From: Salinisphaera sp049568105
Lineage (GTDB): Bacteria; Pseudomonadota; Gammaproteobacteria; Nevskiales; Salinisphaeraceae
Length of the DNA stretch: 64,000 nucleotides
Reading direction: 5' to 3'
Assembly (NCBI RefSeq): GCF_049568105.1
Contig: NZ_CP145335.1
Span: 806,001 to 870,000 of the forward strand
Shown: positions 9,127-18,249 of the stretch, piece after piece
Position numbering within the stretch: the stretch's first letter is position 1
Layout of the letters: each line of letters opens with the position of its first letter
Translations under genes and position numbers: made by a program
The notes under the pieces: generated by a model
The model's input: only the letters and a program-made list of their open reading frames with translations
Databases searched by the model: none
Told to the model about the DNA's origin: nothing

Positions 9127-9157
9127 CTGCGGCCGGCAGATCAACCGCCGGCCGCAG
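9127..9157. terminator. Hairpin between convergent cynS and RND genes
   Basis: An 11-bp perfect inverted repeat, CTGCGGCCGGC at 9127-9137 and its complement at 9147-9157, is separated by a 9-nt loop. It lies between the two convergent stop codons. No T-tract follows on either strand, so termination would need to be non-classical or assisted. Confidence 0.45.
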
Positions 9158-9171
9158 ATCGAGAGCTTCGA

Positions 9172-12100
9172 TCACCCCTCGTGGTCGAGCGCATGTGCGT
9201 GGTGCCCGCTCAGGCGTTCGAGACGGCGCATAAGCCCAGTTTTGATGTCTTCGACGATCACATAGAAACAGGGCACCAGGCCTAGGGTGATGCCGGTCGC
9301 GAACAAAATCCCGAAGCCGAGCGAAATCGCCATCGGGATCATGAACCGGGCCTGCAGCGAGGTTTCGAAGATCATCGGCGCTAGCCCGCCGAAGGTGGTC
9401 AGCGTGGTCAGGATGATCGGGCGGAAACGGCGCACTGCCGCCAGGCGTACGGCTTCGGCAGCACCGCGCCCCTCGTCGCGCAAGGTGTTGGCATAGTAGA
9501 TCAGCACCAGCGAGTCGTTGACCACCACGCCAGCCAGAGCGAGCACGCCGAACAGGCTGATCACCGACAGCGAATAGCCCATGATCGTATGCCCGATGAT
9601 GGCACCGACCACGCCGAAGGGAATCGCCAGCATGACGATCGCCGGTTGGATGTAGCTGCGGAAAGGGATCGCCAGCAGGATGTAGATCAGCACCATCGAG
9701 ATCACGAAGCCGACGAAAATCGCATGCATCGACTCGGCGACGTCTTCCTGAATACCGTTGTAGCCGGTGGCCAGCCCCGGATAGTCTTGCTTGAGTTGCG
9801 GCAGCACACTGCTGTTGAGCGTGTTCATGATCCGGTTGGTTGCACTGCGCGGCGTGACGTTAGCGGTCACGTCGATAGTGCGTTGGCCGTTGTGGCGCTT
9901 GATCGTGGTAAAGGCATGGGTCGGCTGGATGCTCGCGATCTGCGATAGCGGCACATAGGTGTTGTTGGGCGTACGAATCAGCAGATTGCGTACGGCCGCC
10001 CGGCTGTCGCGCTCGACCTTGGGCAGCTGCACCATCACCCGCACTTCGTTGGAGCCGCGCAGCTGGCGCAGTGCTTCGTTGCCGTAGAACGCAGCGCGTA
10101 CCTGGGCGCCGACCGATTCGTTGGTCAGGCCGAGCGAGCGGCCGTTGTCGTTGAGCGTGAACGACAGCTGCTGCTTGCCGTGGGCGACCCCGGAGTCGAT
10201 ATCGTGTACGCCCTGGAAATCGGCCAGCCGGTCGGCCAAGGTCTGGGCGGCCTTGTCCAGCATGTCGGTGTCTCGGGCCGACAATTCCACAGTCAGATCC
10301 TTGCCCGAACCCGGGCCGCCGGCATCGGACTGGAACTGGGCAGACTGCAGGCCGGGCACGTCGCCGAGTGCGGTGCGCCACTCGTTAGAGAACTGCGCGG
10401 TGCTGATCGGACGTACGCCGGGCGAGGTCAGATAGGCCCGCATCTCGAGCGTGTTCTGTTCGATGGTCGCGAACACACCCTTGAGCAGCTGATCGTTGCC
10501 GTGTTGGGCGGCGACGTCGTCGGCGGCCTGGCGCAGCTTGGTACGGGTCTGCTCCATGACCGGCATCGGTGTGCCGTAGGGCATGGTCAGGCTGGCTTCG
10601 GCATGATCGGATTCGACCTTGGGCATTAGCGAAAAGCCCATGCGCCCGGAGGCGGCCCAGGCCAGGACCAGGATCAGTACCGCTACGCCAGTGGCCGCGG
10701 TCAGATAGCGATGATGGATCATCTGGGCCGCGAACGGCTGGTAATAGCGCGACACTAGAGTCGAGAAACCGCGCGAGAAAGCCTGCTGGCGGTTGTAGAT
10801 GGCCATCGAGAGCCGGTTGCTGCGCCGGTTTTTGCCGTGCGCAAGGTGCGAAGGCATGATCAGCATCGCCTCGACCCAGGAGATCACGAACACGGTGATC
10901 ACGACCACCGGAATGGTCTCGAAGATATTGCCTAAAAAGCCCGGAATGAACAGCAGCGGGGCAAAGGCCGCGATGTTGGTCAGAATCGAGAAGGTGATCG
11001 GCAGGGCCACCTCGCGGGCGCCGATGATCGCGGCCTCGAACATGCCGGCACCGCGTTCACGGGCTTCGTAGACGTTCTCGCCGGCCACGATCGCATCGTC
11101 GACCACGATCCCCAGGGCGATGATGAACGCGAACATCGAGACCATGTTGATGGTCATGCCGAACATCGGCAGGAACAGAAACGCGCCCAGGAACGACGTC
11201 GGAATGCCGAGGGTGACCCAGAACGCCAATTTCAGGTCGAGAAACAGGCTGAGCACGATCAGCACCAGGGCCAGTCCCATGGCTGCGTTTTTGAGCAATA
11301 GCTTCAGCCGCTGGTCATAGACCTCGGACTGGTCGCCGTTGATGGCGTAGTGCAACTGGGGGGGCATGGTTTCGGCGACTTTCTGCATCGCCTCGCGGGC
11401 CGCCTCGGAGACCGCGGTCGGGGTCTGGTCGCCGACCCGCGAGACCGCGATCCCGATCGAGGGCATGCCGTTGTAGGTGGCCTCGGTATTGGAGTCGAGA
11501 AAACCATCGCTGACTTCGGCGATATCGCCGAGATGGATGACCGTGCCGTCAGCGGTGGTCAGAATCGGGATACGCGAGAACTCGGCGGCCTTGTCGCGCC
11601 GCCCGTTCAGCCGCAGCAGAATCTGGCCGGACTGGGTATCGACCTGGCCGCCGCCGACGTCCACGGCTGCCTCGGCGACCCGGTTGCCGATTTCCGGCAG
11701 GGTCAGACCATAGGCCCGCAAGCGCTGCTGGGGCACTTCGATGTTGACGGTATAGGTCTGGGTGCCTTCCAGCGAGACCGAGGTGATCTTCGACGACTGC
11801 AGCAGTTGATCACGGACATCCTCGGCATAGGCCCGCAGCGCGGTCTGCGAAACATTGCCGTAGAGCTGCATGTCGAGCACGCTGCGATTGCCGCCGGTGA
11901 AGGTCGAAATCACCGGACGTTCGGCGTTGGCCGGAAAGGTCGTGATCTGCGAGACCGCCTGCTGGATATCCTGGTAGACGGTCTGGATATTGACGCCGTC
12001 GTCGAGCTTGAATACCACCTGGGCCGCGCCTTCGCTGGCTTCGGCCGTAGTTTCCCGAATGCCGTCGATATCCTGGGCCTTGGATTCGATCGCCAGAACG

Positions 12101-12333
12101 ATGTTCTGCTCGACCTGCTCTGGCGTGGCGCCGGGATACGACACGCTCACCTGGATGTATGGCACCGAGAACTGGGGAAAGACTTCCTGTTTGATCAGGC
12201 TGGTACAGAACAGTCCGCCAATCAGCAGCACGAACATCAACAGGTTCGGCGTGACCCGGTTGTGCACCATCCAGGCCAGCGGCCCGGAGAGCTTGCCATG
12301 GCCGGTATCGTCGTTGCGATCGGCCTCGCTCAC
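9172..12333 (-). CDS. RND efflux inner-membrane transporter (AcrB/MdtB class)
   Basis: The 1053-residue protein is a proton-driven tripartite efflux pump subunit. It shows the RND layout: one N-terminal helix (NLLMFVLLIGGLFC), a porter domain (FPQFSVPYIQVSVSYPGATP), a central helix bundle with the paired acidic residues of the proton relay in GIVVDDAIVAGENVYE, a second porter domain, and a closing bundle (LIYILLAIPFRSYIQP). It is the last gene of an OMF-MFP-RND operon and its ATG overlaps the MFP stop by 4 nt. The sequence resembles multidrug-type more than metal-type pumps. The substrate is unknown. Confidence 0.93.
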   Translation of the reverse strand: MSEADRNDDTGHGKLSGPLAWMVHNRVTPNLLMFVLLIGGLFCTSLIKQEVFPQFSVPYIQVSVSYPGATPEQVEQNIVLAIESKAQDIDGIRETTAEASEGAAQVVFKLDDGVNIQTVYQDIQQAVSQITTFPANAERPVISTFTGGNRSVLDMQLYGNVSQTALRAYAEDVRDQLLQSSKITSVSLEGTQTYTVNIEVPQQRLRAYGLTLPEIGNRVAEAAVDVGGGQVDTQSGQILLRLNGRRDKAAEFSRIPILTTADGTVIHLGDIAEVSDGFLDSNTEATYNGMPSIGIAVSRVGDQTPTAVSEAAREAMQKVAETMPPQLHYAINGDQSEVYDQRLKLLLKNAAMGLALVLIVLSLFLDLKLAFWVTLGIPTSFLGAFLFLPMFGMTINMVSMFAFIIALGIVVDDAIVAGENVYEARERGAGMFEAAIIGAREVALPITFSILTNIAAFAPLLFIPGFLGNIFETIPVVVITVFVISWVEAMLIMPSHLAHGKNRRSNRLSMAIYNRQQAFSRGFSTLVSRYYQPFAAQMIHHRYLTAATGVAVLILVLAWAASGRMGFSLMPKVESDHAEASLTMPYGTPMPVMEQTRTKLRQAADDVAAQHGNDQLLKGVFATIEQNTLEMRAYLTSPGVRPISTAQFSNEWRTALGDVPGLQSAQFQSDAGGPGSGKDLTVELSARDTDMLDKAAQTLADRLADFQGVHDIDSGVAHGKQQLSFTLNDNGRSLGLTNESVGAQVRAAFYGNEALRQLRGSNEVRVMVQLPKVERDSRAAVRNLLIRTPNNTYVPLSQIASIQPTHAFTTIKRHNGQRTIDVTANVTPRSATNRIMNTLNSSVLPQLKQDYPGLATGYNGIQEDVAESMHAIFVGFVISMVLIYILLAIPFRSYIQPAIVMLAIPFGVVGAIIGHTIMGYSLSVISLFGVLALAGVVVNDSLVLIYYANTLRDEGRGAAEAVRLAAVRRFRPIILTTLTTFGGLAPMIFETSLQARFMIPMAISLGFGILFATGITLGLVPCFYVIVEDIKTGLMRRLERLSGHHAHALDHEG

Positions 12334-13739
12334 GAGCGTTGCTCCGAGGCCGGCTGGCTCAGCCGAGTGAAGGCCGGCGCCAGCGTCAGCCGGGCTGCGA
12401 TCTGTTGTCGGCGCTTGGTTGCCGGTGTCGGCTCGGCCCGTGCCTGGGGCCGGTTGTCGTTCGGTTTCGGATTGGCCTGGGCCGGATGGTCATCGCTCTT
12501 GGACTTGGCTTGGGCCATGTTCTGGGTATCGGATTCCACGCGGATCGGCATATCCTGGATCGGTGCCGACAGGTCGCTGGTCACGACTTCATCGCCTGGC
12601 TGCAGGCCAGCCGAAATCACCGCTCGGGTCGAATCGCGATAGGCGATTTTGACCTTACGGATATCCAGCGTGTCCTGGTCGCTCATCACCCAGACATGAT
12701 TGTTTTCGCGCACGAAGGCCGAATCCACCACGACGCTGCCGCTCGGCATCGCCGCCGCCAGCTCGGCGTTGACATAGGCACCGAGCAACAGGCTGTGGCC
12801 GTCCGAGGTCTGATCGCCCAGCGGATCGGGCACCGTCAGTAGCACCCGCGCCAGCCGGCCCTGATCCTCCAGGCTGGCCTGGATGCGCAGGACATGCGCC
12901 TTAAGATAAGCGTCATCGCCCCAGGCATCTGGATAGTAGACCTGGGCGTCGGTGCCGGTGTCATGGTTCGGGTCCGCGGCATGAATCCAGCGCAGCTGAT
13001 CGACGGGCAGCGACAGATCGACCCAGTAATTATCCGTGGCGGCCAGGGTGGCGAGGGTCTCGGAGGACGACACCACATCGCCCACCGAGGCACTGCGCGA
13101 GGTCACGATACCGTTGAACGGCGCCTTGACCTGGGTGCGCTCCAGGTTCAGGCGTGCCTGGGCGACATCGCTTTGGGCCGATTCGACGTTGGCCTTGGCC
13201 TGGGCGAGCTGGGGGCCGCGCAGGGCCAAGTTGCGCTCTTTGTTGCTAACGTTGTTCGCGCCGACCAGATCCAGTTCGCGCTTGGCCACGGCCTGCTGGC
13301 CGTTTTCCGTCGCCAGCGAGGCCTTGGCATCGGCCAGTTGGGTTTTAGCTTGATTGAGCGCGATCTGATAGTCCGCGTCGTCGATATGAGCCAGCACTGC
13401 GCCTTTTTCGAAGCGAGTGCCGGGCGCCAGGTTGTCCTGCAATGACACTACTTGGCCGGAGACCCGGGCCCGCAGCTGGGTCGACTGGGCTGCTTCGACC
13501 GTGCCATTGGCCGAGATCATCAACGACTGGGGCGCGGCCTCGGCCGGCGTCACCGTGACCAGACGCGCCTGGGCCGGGGTATCGGTTTTATGCCGCTGCG
13601 CGGTCGGGCGGCTCGACATGAATACCAGCGCCAGGGCGATCGCAGCGATCAATACCAGTACCGGCAGACCGGCCATCAAAAGACGGCGCCAGAGTGGCCG
13701 GCGGGCCGGCGCGACGCTATTGGATTCGTTCGAACTCAT
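12330..13739 (-). CDS. RND periplasmic adaptor (membrane fusion protein)
   Basis: The 469-residue protein has one N-terminal membrane anchor (LMAGLPVLVLIAAIALALVF). A lipoyl/barrel-sandwich start follows (NGTVEAAQSTQLRARVSGQV), then a long alpha-hairpin (about residues 130-200), the second lipoyl half (VKAPFNGIVTSRSASVGDV), a beta-barrel, and an unusual Gln/Pro/Lys-rich C-terminal tail of about 60 residues. It links the inner-membrane pump to the outer-membrane channel. It overlaps both neighbours by 4 nt, indicating tight translational coupling. Confidence 0.92.
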   Translation of the reverse strand: MSSNESNSVAPARRPLWRRLLMAGLPVLVLIAAIALALVFMSSRPTAQRHKTDTPAQARLVTVTPAEAAPQSLMISANGTVEAAQSTQLRARVSGQVVSLQDNLAPGTRFEKGAVLAHIDDADYQIALNQAKTQLADAKASLATENGQQAVAKRELDLVGANNVSNKERNLALRGPQLAQAKANVESAQSDVAQARLNLERTQVKAPFNGIVTSRSASVGDVVSSSETLATLAATDNYWVDLSLPVDQLRWIHAADPNHDTGTDAQVYYPDAWGDDAYLKAHVLRIQASLEDQGRLARVLLTVPDPLGDQTSDGHSLLLGAYVNAELAAAMPSGSVVVDSAFVRENNHVWVMSDQDTLDIRKVKIAYRDSTRAVISAGLQPGDEVVTSDLSAPIQDMPIRVESDTQNMAQAKSKSDDHPAQANPKPNDNRPQARAEPTPATKRRQQIAARLTLAPAFTRLSQPASEQRS

Positions 13740-15280
13740 GATTCTGTGTGCTCCCCCGTGGCCGTGCCGTGATCGCCGGCATCCTGGTCTGTGGCCGTAT
13801 CCGGGCCGCTGCGGCCGATGGCGGGTGCATCGATGGGGCCGGCCAGGGCGCGATAAAGATTAATCCGATAGTCGAGCAGCTGATAGCGGCCGCTCAGGTT
13901 GTCGAGCTGCAGTTGTTGGCGATTGAGCAAGGCATCGAGCACATCCAGATAGTTCGTGGCCCCACGCAGATAGCGCAGCCGTAGATTGGCCACGATCTGT
14001 TTCGACAGCTTGAGCTGCTGCGCGGTCTTGGCTAGATAATCCCGCTGCTGGCGTTCGTTGACCAGTGCATCGTCGACCTCCTGCACGGCTTCGAGCAGGG
14101 TCTGCTGAAAATCGGCGACGTTTTCATCGACCACTGCCCGGGTCCGTCGTACTTCGGCAGCGCGCTGGCCGGCGTCAAAGATCGGCTGGGTCAGCTGGGC
14201 ACCGAGCTGCAGCACCCAGTTGGAAAACAGGCTGCCGACATTGGTGCTGCCGGAATAATCGGCCGACAGCGACAACTGTGGATAGCGCGCCGCCAGCGCG
14301 ACCGCGACTTCGCGATCGGCTGCCGCGACCGTGAAATAATCCTGGCGGACATCCGGCCGGCGCATCAGCAGGGTCGAGGGAATGCCGGTATCCGGCAGCA
14401 GCGGCAGGCCGACCAGCTTACCTGGCGGCGGGTCGAAGGCCGACGGCGACCGGCCGACTAGCACCGCCAGGGCGTGGCGGGCAACCACAACCTGAGCCTT
14501 GGCCTGGGCAAGCTGGGCCTGGCTGGAGGCCACGGTCTGGCGCTGGCGCAGTACGTCGGCGGCTGCGGCCTGGCCGTTGTTGAAGCTGTAGGTGGTCAGC
14601 TCCAGAACGTTTCTATTGGTTTCGATCTGGTCCTGGATGAGCGCCACGCGGTCGCGATATTCCTGATACTGATACCACTGGCTGGCGATATTGCCGGACA
14701 GGGTGACCGCGGCGGACTGCAGCGCCGACTCGCGTGCCCGCCGGGTGAGCTTGTCGGCCTCGAGGCCGTTGCGGATACGCCCGAACAGGTCGACTTCGTA
14801 GCTGGCCGACAGTCCCAGGCTCTGCTGGTCCGACCAGGATGTTCCCGAGTCCTGGTCGAACGACAGCCCGCCTGCGGTGCCGTTGGTGGCATCGCTGCCG
14901 GTCCCGACGCCGGACAGCGAATAGCTGGAACTGGAGCGGTGGGTAGCGCTTTCGCCGGCTGAGCCGGTGATCTCGGGAAACAGATTCGCGCGCTGGCTGG
15001 CGACCGTGGCTCGGGCCTGCTGGAGCCGGGCATAAGCCGATTGCAGCGTGAAGTTATGGGTCAGCGCATAGTCGATGAGCTGGCTCAGGCCCGGGTCGTC
15101 GAATGCCGTCCACCAATGATTGGCCAGCGGCGTATCGCCGCTGTCGGGAAAACGCGACGGCATGTCGAAGGCCGGTTCGGTGAGCTTGTCGATCGGACGA
15201 GTGGCACAGCCGGCCACCAGTAGAATAAAAAGCATCAGCCCGCATCGGCCCATGCGAATTGTCTGATGCGCTGACTGCAT
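13736..15280 (-). CDS. Outer-membrane efflux lipoprotein (NodT/OprM family)
   Basis: The 514-residue protein has a lipoprotein signal peptide ending in LVAGC, then two tandem OEP repeats with long coiled-coil regions (LQSAYARLQQARATVASQRAN, and AQLTQPIFDAGQRAAEVRRT in the second half). This is the TolC-like trimeric exit duct of the pump. I use the ATG at 15280; a TTG one codon earlier is also open. A G-rich box (AAAGGGGGA) precedes it. It is the first of the three pump genes and lies 80 nt after the EF-hand gene on the same strand. Confidence 0.9.
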   Translation of the reverse strand: MQSAHQTIRMGRCGLMLFILLVAGCATRPIDKLTEPAFDMPSRFPDSGDTPLANHWWTAFDDPGLSQLIDYALTHNFTLQSAYARLQQARATVASQRANLFPEITGSAGESATHRSSSSYSLSGVGTGSDATNGTAGGLSFDQDSGTSWSDQQSLGLSASYEVDLFGRIRNGLEADKLTRRARESALQSAAVTLSGNIASQWYQYQEYRDRVALIQDQIETNRNVLELTTYSFNNGQAAAADVLRQRQTVASSQAQLAQAKAQVVVARHALAVLVGRSPSAFDPPPGKLVGLPLLPDTGIPSTLLMRRPDVRQDYFTVAAADREVAVALAARYPQLSLSADYSGSTNVGSLFSNWVLQLGAQLTQPIFDAGQRAAEVRRTRAVVDENVADFQQTLLEAVQEVDDALVNERQQRDYLAKTAQQLKLSKQIVANLRLRYLRGATNYLDVLDALLNRQQLQLDNLSGRYQLLDYRINLYRALAGPIDAPAIGRSGPDTATDQDAGDHGTATGEHTES

Positions 15281-15360
15281 CAATGCGATGTCCCCCTTTG
15301 GAAACAGCCGGCGCTAATCGCACCGGCTGTCGCTCGTACCGGTTCGAGCACAGGCCCGGA

Positions 15361-15987
15361 TCAGTTCTGGTCGGGCGCCGGCTTCGGATGGCCGTGCCGA
15401 TGGTGCCACTGCTCGGCGGCTTTGTCCCATTCTGCGGCCGAGACATAGCCATCGTTGTCGGTATCCATATGGGCGAAGATTTCGTCCGTGCTGGGTTTGC
15501 CGTGATGATGACGATGTTTGCCGTACCGGTGCCCGTCATGGTGACGGTCGTGGTGGGCCGGTTTGTCGGACGTGTCATCCGATTTTGGCGCCTGATCGTC
15601 GTCCGGACCACCCGGCGGCGGGCCCATGCGATGGTGGCCCATCGGCGGCTTCATTTCGTCGGCCGACAACGAGCCGTCGCTGTTTTTATCCAGTTTGGCG
15701 AACATGCGATCGGCGCGCTGTTTGGCCCGGGCTTCGAATTCGCTTTTGTCGATCTTGCCGTCCTGGTTGGTATCGACCTTGGCGAGCATCCGTTGCTGCA
15801 TCACATTCGGCAGCTTGGTCATCTCGGCGGCCGTGAGTTTGTCGTCACCGTTGGCATCGAGTTTTTTGAATACGGCCTGGCTGTCAGCCTGCCGATTCTG
15901 ATCGTTAGAACTCGCAGCGAAGCCTGCTGCAGAGACCGACAGACCGGCCGCGATCAGCGACAGCGATAGATAGTTGTTCAGCTTCAT
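15361..15987 (-). CDS. Secreted four-EF-hand protein with His-rich linker
   Basis: The 208-residue protein has a Sec signal peptide (LSLSLIAAGLSVSAAGFAAS). It carries four canonical EF-hand loops at about residues 44-55 (DANGDDKLTAAE), 72-83, 100-111 (DKNSDGSLSADE) and 175-186 (DTDNDGYVSAAE). Between loops three and four is a His/Pro/Asp-rich stretch (about 115-165) that could bind transition metals. It is probably a periplasmic Ca2+-binding protein. The ATG at 15987 sits 6 nt after AGGAG. Same-strand efflux genes lie downstream and the two-component genes are divergent, suggesting shared control (inference). Confidence 0.85.
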   Translation of the reverse strand: MKLNNYLSLSLIAAGLSVSAAGFAASSNDQNRQADSQAVFKKLDANGDDKLTAAEMTKLPNVMQQRMLAKVDTNQDGKIDKSEFEARAKQRADRMFAKLDKNSDGSLSADEMKPPMGHHRMGPPPGGPDDDQAPKSDDTSDKPAHHDRHHDGHRYGKHRHHHGKPSTDEIFAHMDTDNDGYVSAAEWDKAAEQWHHRHGHPKPAPDQN

Positions 15988-16198
15988 CACATACTCCTTT
16001 GCGGATGAGGGTGGGCGCCGGGGCGCTGTCCACGGTTCTCATTACCGCGCAAAAATGTAATGCAAATCTGTCGCCAGGCCGCGAGTTTGTCGCAAAATGT
16101 GTCAGACCCTGCCGATGCCAGACTCGGTTACACATCGGCCTCTGTCGCAGCCGGCGTCCACGTTATATTGACGCCAACACGACAAGCTCGAGCCCGGT
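15988..16198. promoter_or_regulatory. Divergent regulatory region, EF-hand gene / response regulator
   Basis: This 211-nt interval separates the start of the EF-hand/efflux unit from the response regulator. It contains repeated TGTCGC hexamers on the plus strand at 16069-16074, 16088-16093 and 16143-16148, and a TATATT at about 16163 that could be a -10 element for the regulator gene. OmpR-class regulators often bind direct repeats, so these are candidate sites. The spacing is not regular enough for confidence. Confidence 0.35.
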
Positions 16199-16921
16199 AT
16201 GGCCGAACCCAGCCCGCATATCCTGGTGGTCGATGACCACCGCGACATCCGCGATTCGTTGACCCGCTATCTCGACGGGCACGGTTTCCGGGTATCTGCA
16301 GCGGCTGATGCGGCCGTGGCGCGCCGGAGCGTACGCGATGCGGCCCTCGATCTGGTCATTCTTGACATCATGATGCCGGGCGAAGACGGTTTGTCGCTAT
16401 GTCGGTGGCTGCGCGAGACCACTGCCATCCCGGTGATTCTGCTGACCGCGGTCGCCGAGGAGACCGACCGGGTGATCGGGCTGGAAATGGGCGCCGACGA
16501 CTATGTCACCAAACCGTTTTCGCCGCGCGAACTGTTAGCTCGGGTCCGGGCGGTATTGCGTCGGGCTGCGGCCCTGCCGGCCGAGCGCGATGCCGGCGAC
16601 GAACAGACCGTGCGTTTCGACCGCTGGGTCTTTCACGTCGCGCGCCAGGAGCTCGAGGACGAAACCGGGCTGTCGGTGGCCCTGTCGACCGGTGAATTCC
16701 GGCTGCTGCGGGCATTCGTTCGGCATCCGGGGCGGGTCTTGTCGCGCGAGCAGCTGCTGGATCTCACGCAGGGGCGGGAGTCCGAGGTGTTCGACCGTAG
16801 CGTAGACAATCAGGTGTCTCGCCTGCGGCGCAAGATCGAGCGCGATTCCTCGGCCCCGGAACTGATTAAGACTGTCTGGGGCGGTGGCTATCGCTTTACT
16901 GCCGAGGTCGCGACCGCATGA
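16199..16921 (+). CDS. OmpR/PhoB-family response regulator
   Basis: The 240-residue protein has a receiver domain (VVDDHRDIRDSL, phospho-acceptor Asp56 in LVILDIMMPGEDG, Lys in YVTKPFSPREL). A C-terminal winged helix follows (LSTGEFRLLRAFVRHPGRVLSREQLL, ending KTVWGGGYRFTAEV). It is co-transcribed with the kinase that starts within its stop codon (ATGA) and lies divergent from the EF-hand/efflux unit, its likely target by position. Confidence 0.93.
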   Translation: MAEPSPHILVVDDHRDIRDSLTRYLDGHGFRVSAAADAAVARRSVRDAALDLVILDIMMPGEDGLSLCRWLRETTAIPVILLTAVAEETDRVIGLEMGADDYVTKPFSPRELLARVRAVLRRAAALPAERDAGDEQTVRFDRWVFHVARQELEDETGLSVALSTGEFRLLRAFVRHPGRVLSREQLLDLTQGRESEVFDRSVDNQVSRLRRKIERDSSAPELIKTVWGGGYRFTAEVATA

Positions 16922-18249
16922 CACGCTGGCTGCCGCGCGGGTTGTCGGCCCGGATCATTCTGCTGACGCTGTTGGCGTTGATCGTTTCCCAGCTGGTCGG
17001 TTATCTGAGCTTCGTCTATAACCAGGATCATCTGGTCCAGCGGGTGATCACGAATTATCTGAGCCAGTCGGTGCCGTCGATCAATCGCATGCTCCAGCAC
17101 GTCAAAACCGGCGAAGACCAGGCTGCGGTACAGGCCTTGTCGAACCCGTTCGCTCGCTATGCGATCACCGAGCAGCCGCTAGAGTGCCCGCCCGCCAGTC
17201 AGTCCCGTCGCGAATATGCGGCTGATTTGGCGCGCAAGCTGGACGTGGCTGCCGAAGCGGCCCGGGTTTGTGTCGGGGCTGGACTGATCGACGATCGCCC
17301 GCACAAGCCCGCGATCGGGCTGGCGGTGCGCCGCGCCGATGGCCGCTGGCTGGAAGTCCGTGCGGCCCGGCCCGGTTTGGGGCATGGCTGGTGGGGCGGC
17401 CAGACCATCCGCAATATCCTGATCACCCTGGCGATCATGCTGGTGATGGTGGTGGTCTCCAGCCGCCGTTTCACCCGGCCGTTGCGCGATTTGGCGCTGG
17501 CTGCCGAGCGTTTCGGGCGCGGCGAACGGATCGAGCCGGTGCCTGAGCGCGGCAGCGACGAAATCAGGCGCACGATCGTTGAGTTCAATCGTATGCACCA
17601 ACGCATCGACCGATTCGTGGCCGAGCGTACGCGGCTGGTTGCGGCCCTGGCGCACGATCTGCGCACCCCGATCACAGCACTTCGGCTGCGGCTGGAGTTT
17701 CTGCCCGAGGACGACAACAGACGCGCGATGAGCGCCACCCTGGAGGATATGGCGCATATGTCTGAGGCCGCGCTGACCTTCATGCGCGAGGAGGCCAGTG
17801 CCGAGCCCAGTCGCCGGATGGATCTCACGGCGTTGGTCGATGCGGTGGCCGAGGATTACCGGGCTGCCGATGCGCCGGTCGATTTCGAACCGGGACACCG
17901 GGTGACCCTGGTCTGTCGGCCGGTGGCGATCCGCCGGGCCCTGCGCAATGTGATCGACAACGCACTCGCCTATGGCGGTACTGCCGAAGTCTCGCTCGTC
18001 GATGCGGCCGATCAGGTCGTGATCGAAGTGGCCGATCAGGGCCCGGGGATCGCCGAGGCCGAGATGGCAAAGGTCTTCGATGCGTTCGTGCGCCTGGAAA
18101 GCTCGCGTAGCCGTCAAACCGGCGGGGTCGGGCTGGGCCTGGCGATCGCGCGTTCGGTCGTGCGTGGCCACGGCGGGGACATTACGCTGGCCAATCGAAC
18201 CGAAGGCGGCCTGACGGTGCGCATGGTATTCCCCCGGGCCCGCGGTTAG
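16918..18249 (+). CDS. Membrane sensor histidine kinase (EnvZ/OmpR-system class)
   Basis: The 443-residue protein has two membrane helices (IILLTLLALIVSQLVGYLSF and NILITLAIMLVMVVV) bracketing a periplasmic sensor of about 130 residues that contains two cysteines. A HAMP domain, a HisKA region (ALAHDLRTPITALRL, His about residue 246) and an ATPase domain (NVIDNALAYG, DQGPGIAEAEM, GVGLGLAIARSV) follow. It forms a pair with the upstream regulator. What it senses cannot be told; the divergent genes point to envelope or metal stress. Confidence 0.92.
   Translation: MTRWLPRGLSARIILLTLLALIVSQLVGYLSFVYNQDHLVQRVITNYLSQSVPSINRMLQHVKTGEDQAAVQALSNPFARYAITEQPLECPPASQSRREYAADLARKLDVAAEAARVCVGAGLIDDRPHKPAIGLAVRRADGRWLEVRAARPGLGHGWWGGQTIRNILITLAIMLVMVVVSSRRFTRPLRDLALAAERFGRGERIEPVPERGSDEIRRTIVEFNRMHQRIDRFVAERTRLVAALAHDLRTPITALRLRLEFLPEDDNRRAMSATLEDMAHMSEAALTFMREEASAEPSRRMDLTALVDAVAEDYRAADAPVDFEPGHRVTLVCRPVAIRRALRNVIDNALAYGGTAEVSLVDAADQVVIEVADQGPGIAEAEMAKVFDAFVRLESSRSRQTGGVGLGLAIARSVVRGHGGDITLANRTEGGLTVRMVFPRARG

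Noticed and set aside
11350..12642. A 430-codon forward frame opposite the RND genes
   Set aside because: It is antisense to clearly conserved RND and MFP sequence and lacks protein-family features.
17179..18171. A 330-codon reverse-strand frame opposite the sensor kinase
   Set aside because: The kinase motifs on the plus strand are unambiguous; the antisense frame is His/Asp/Gln-rich without recognisable domains.
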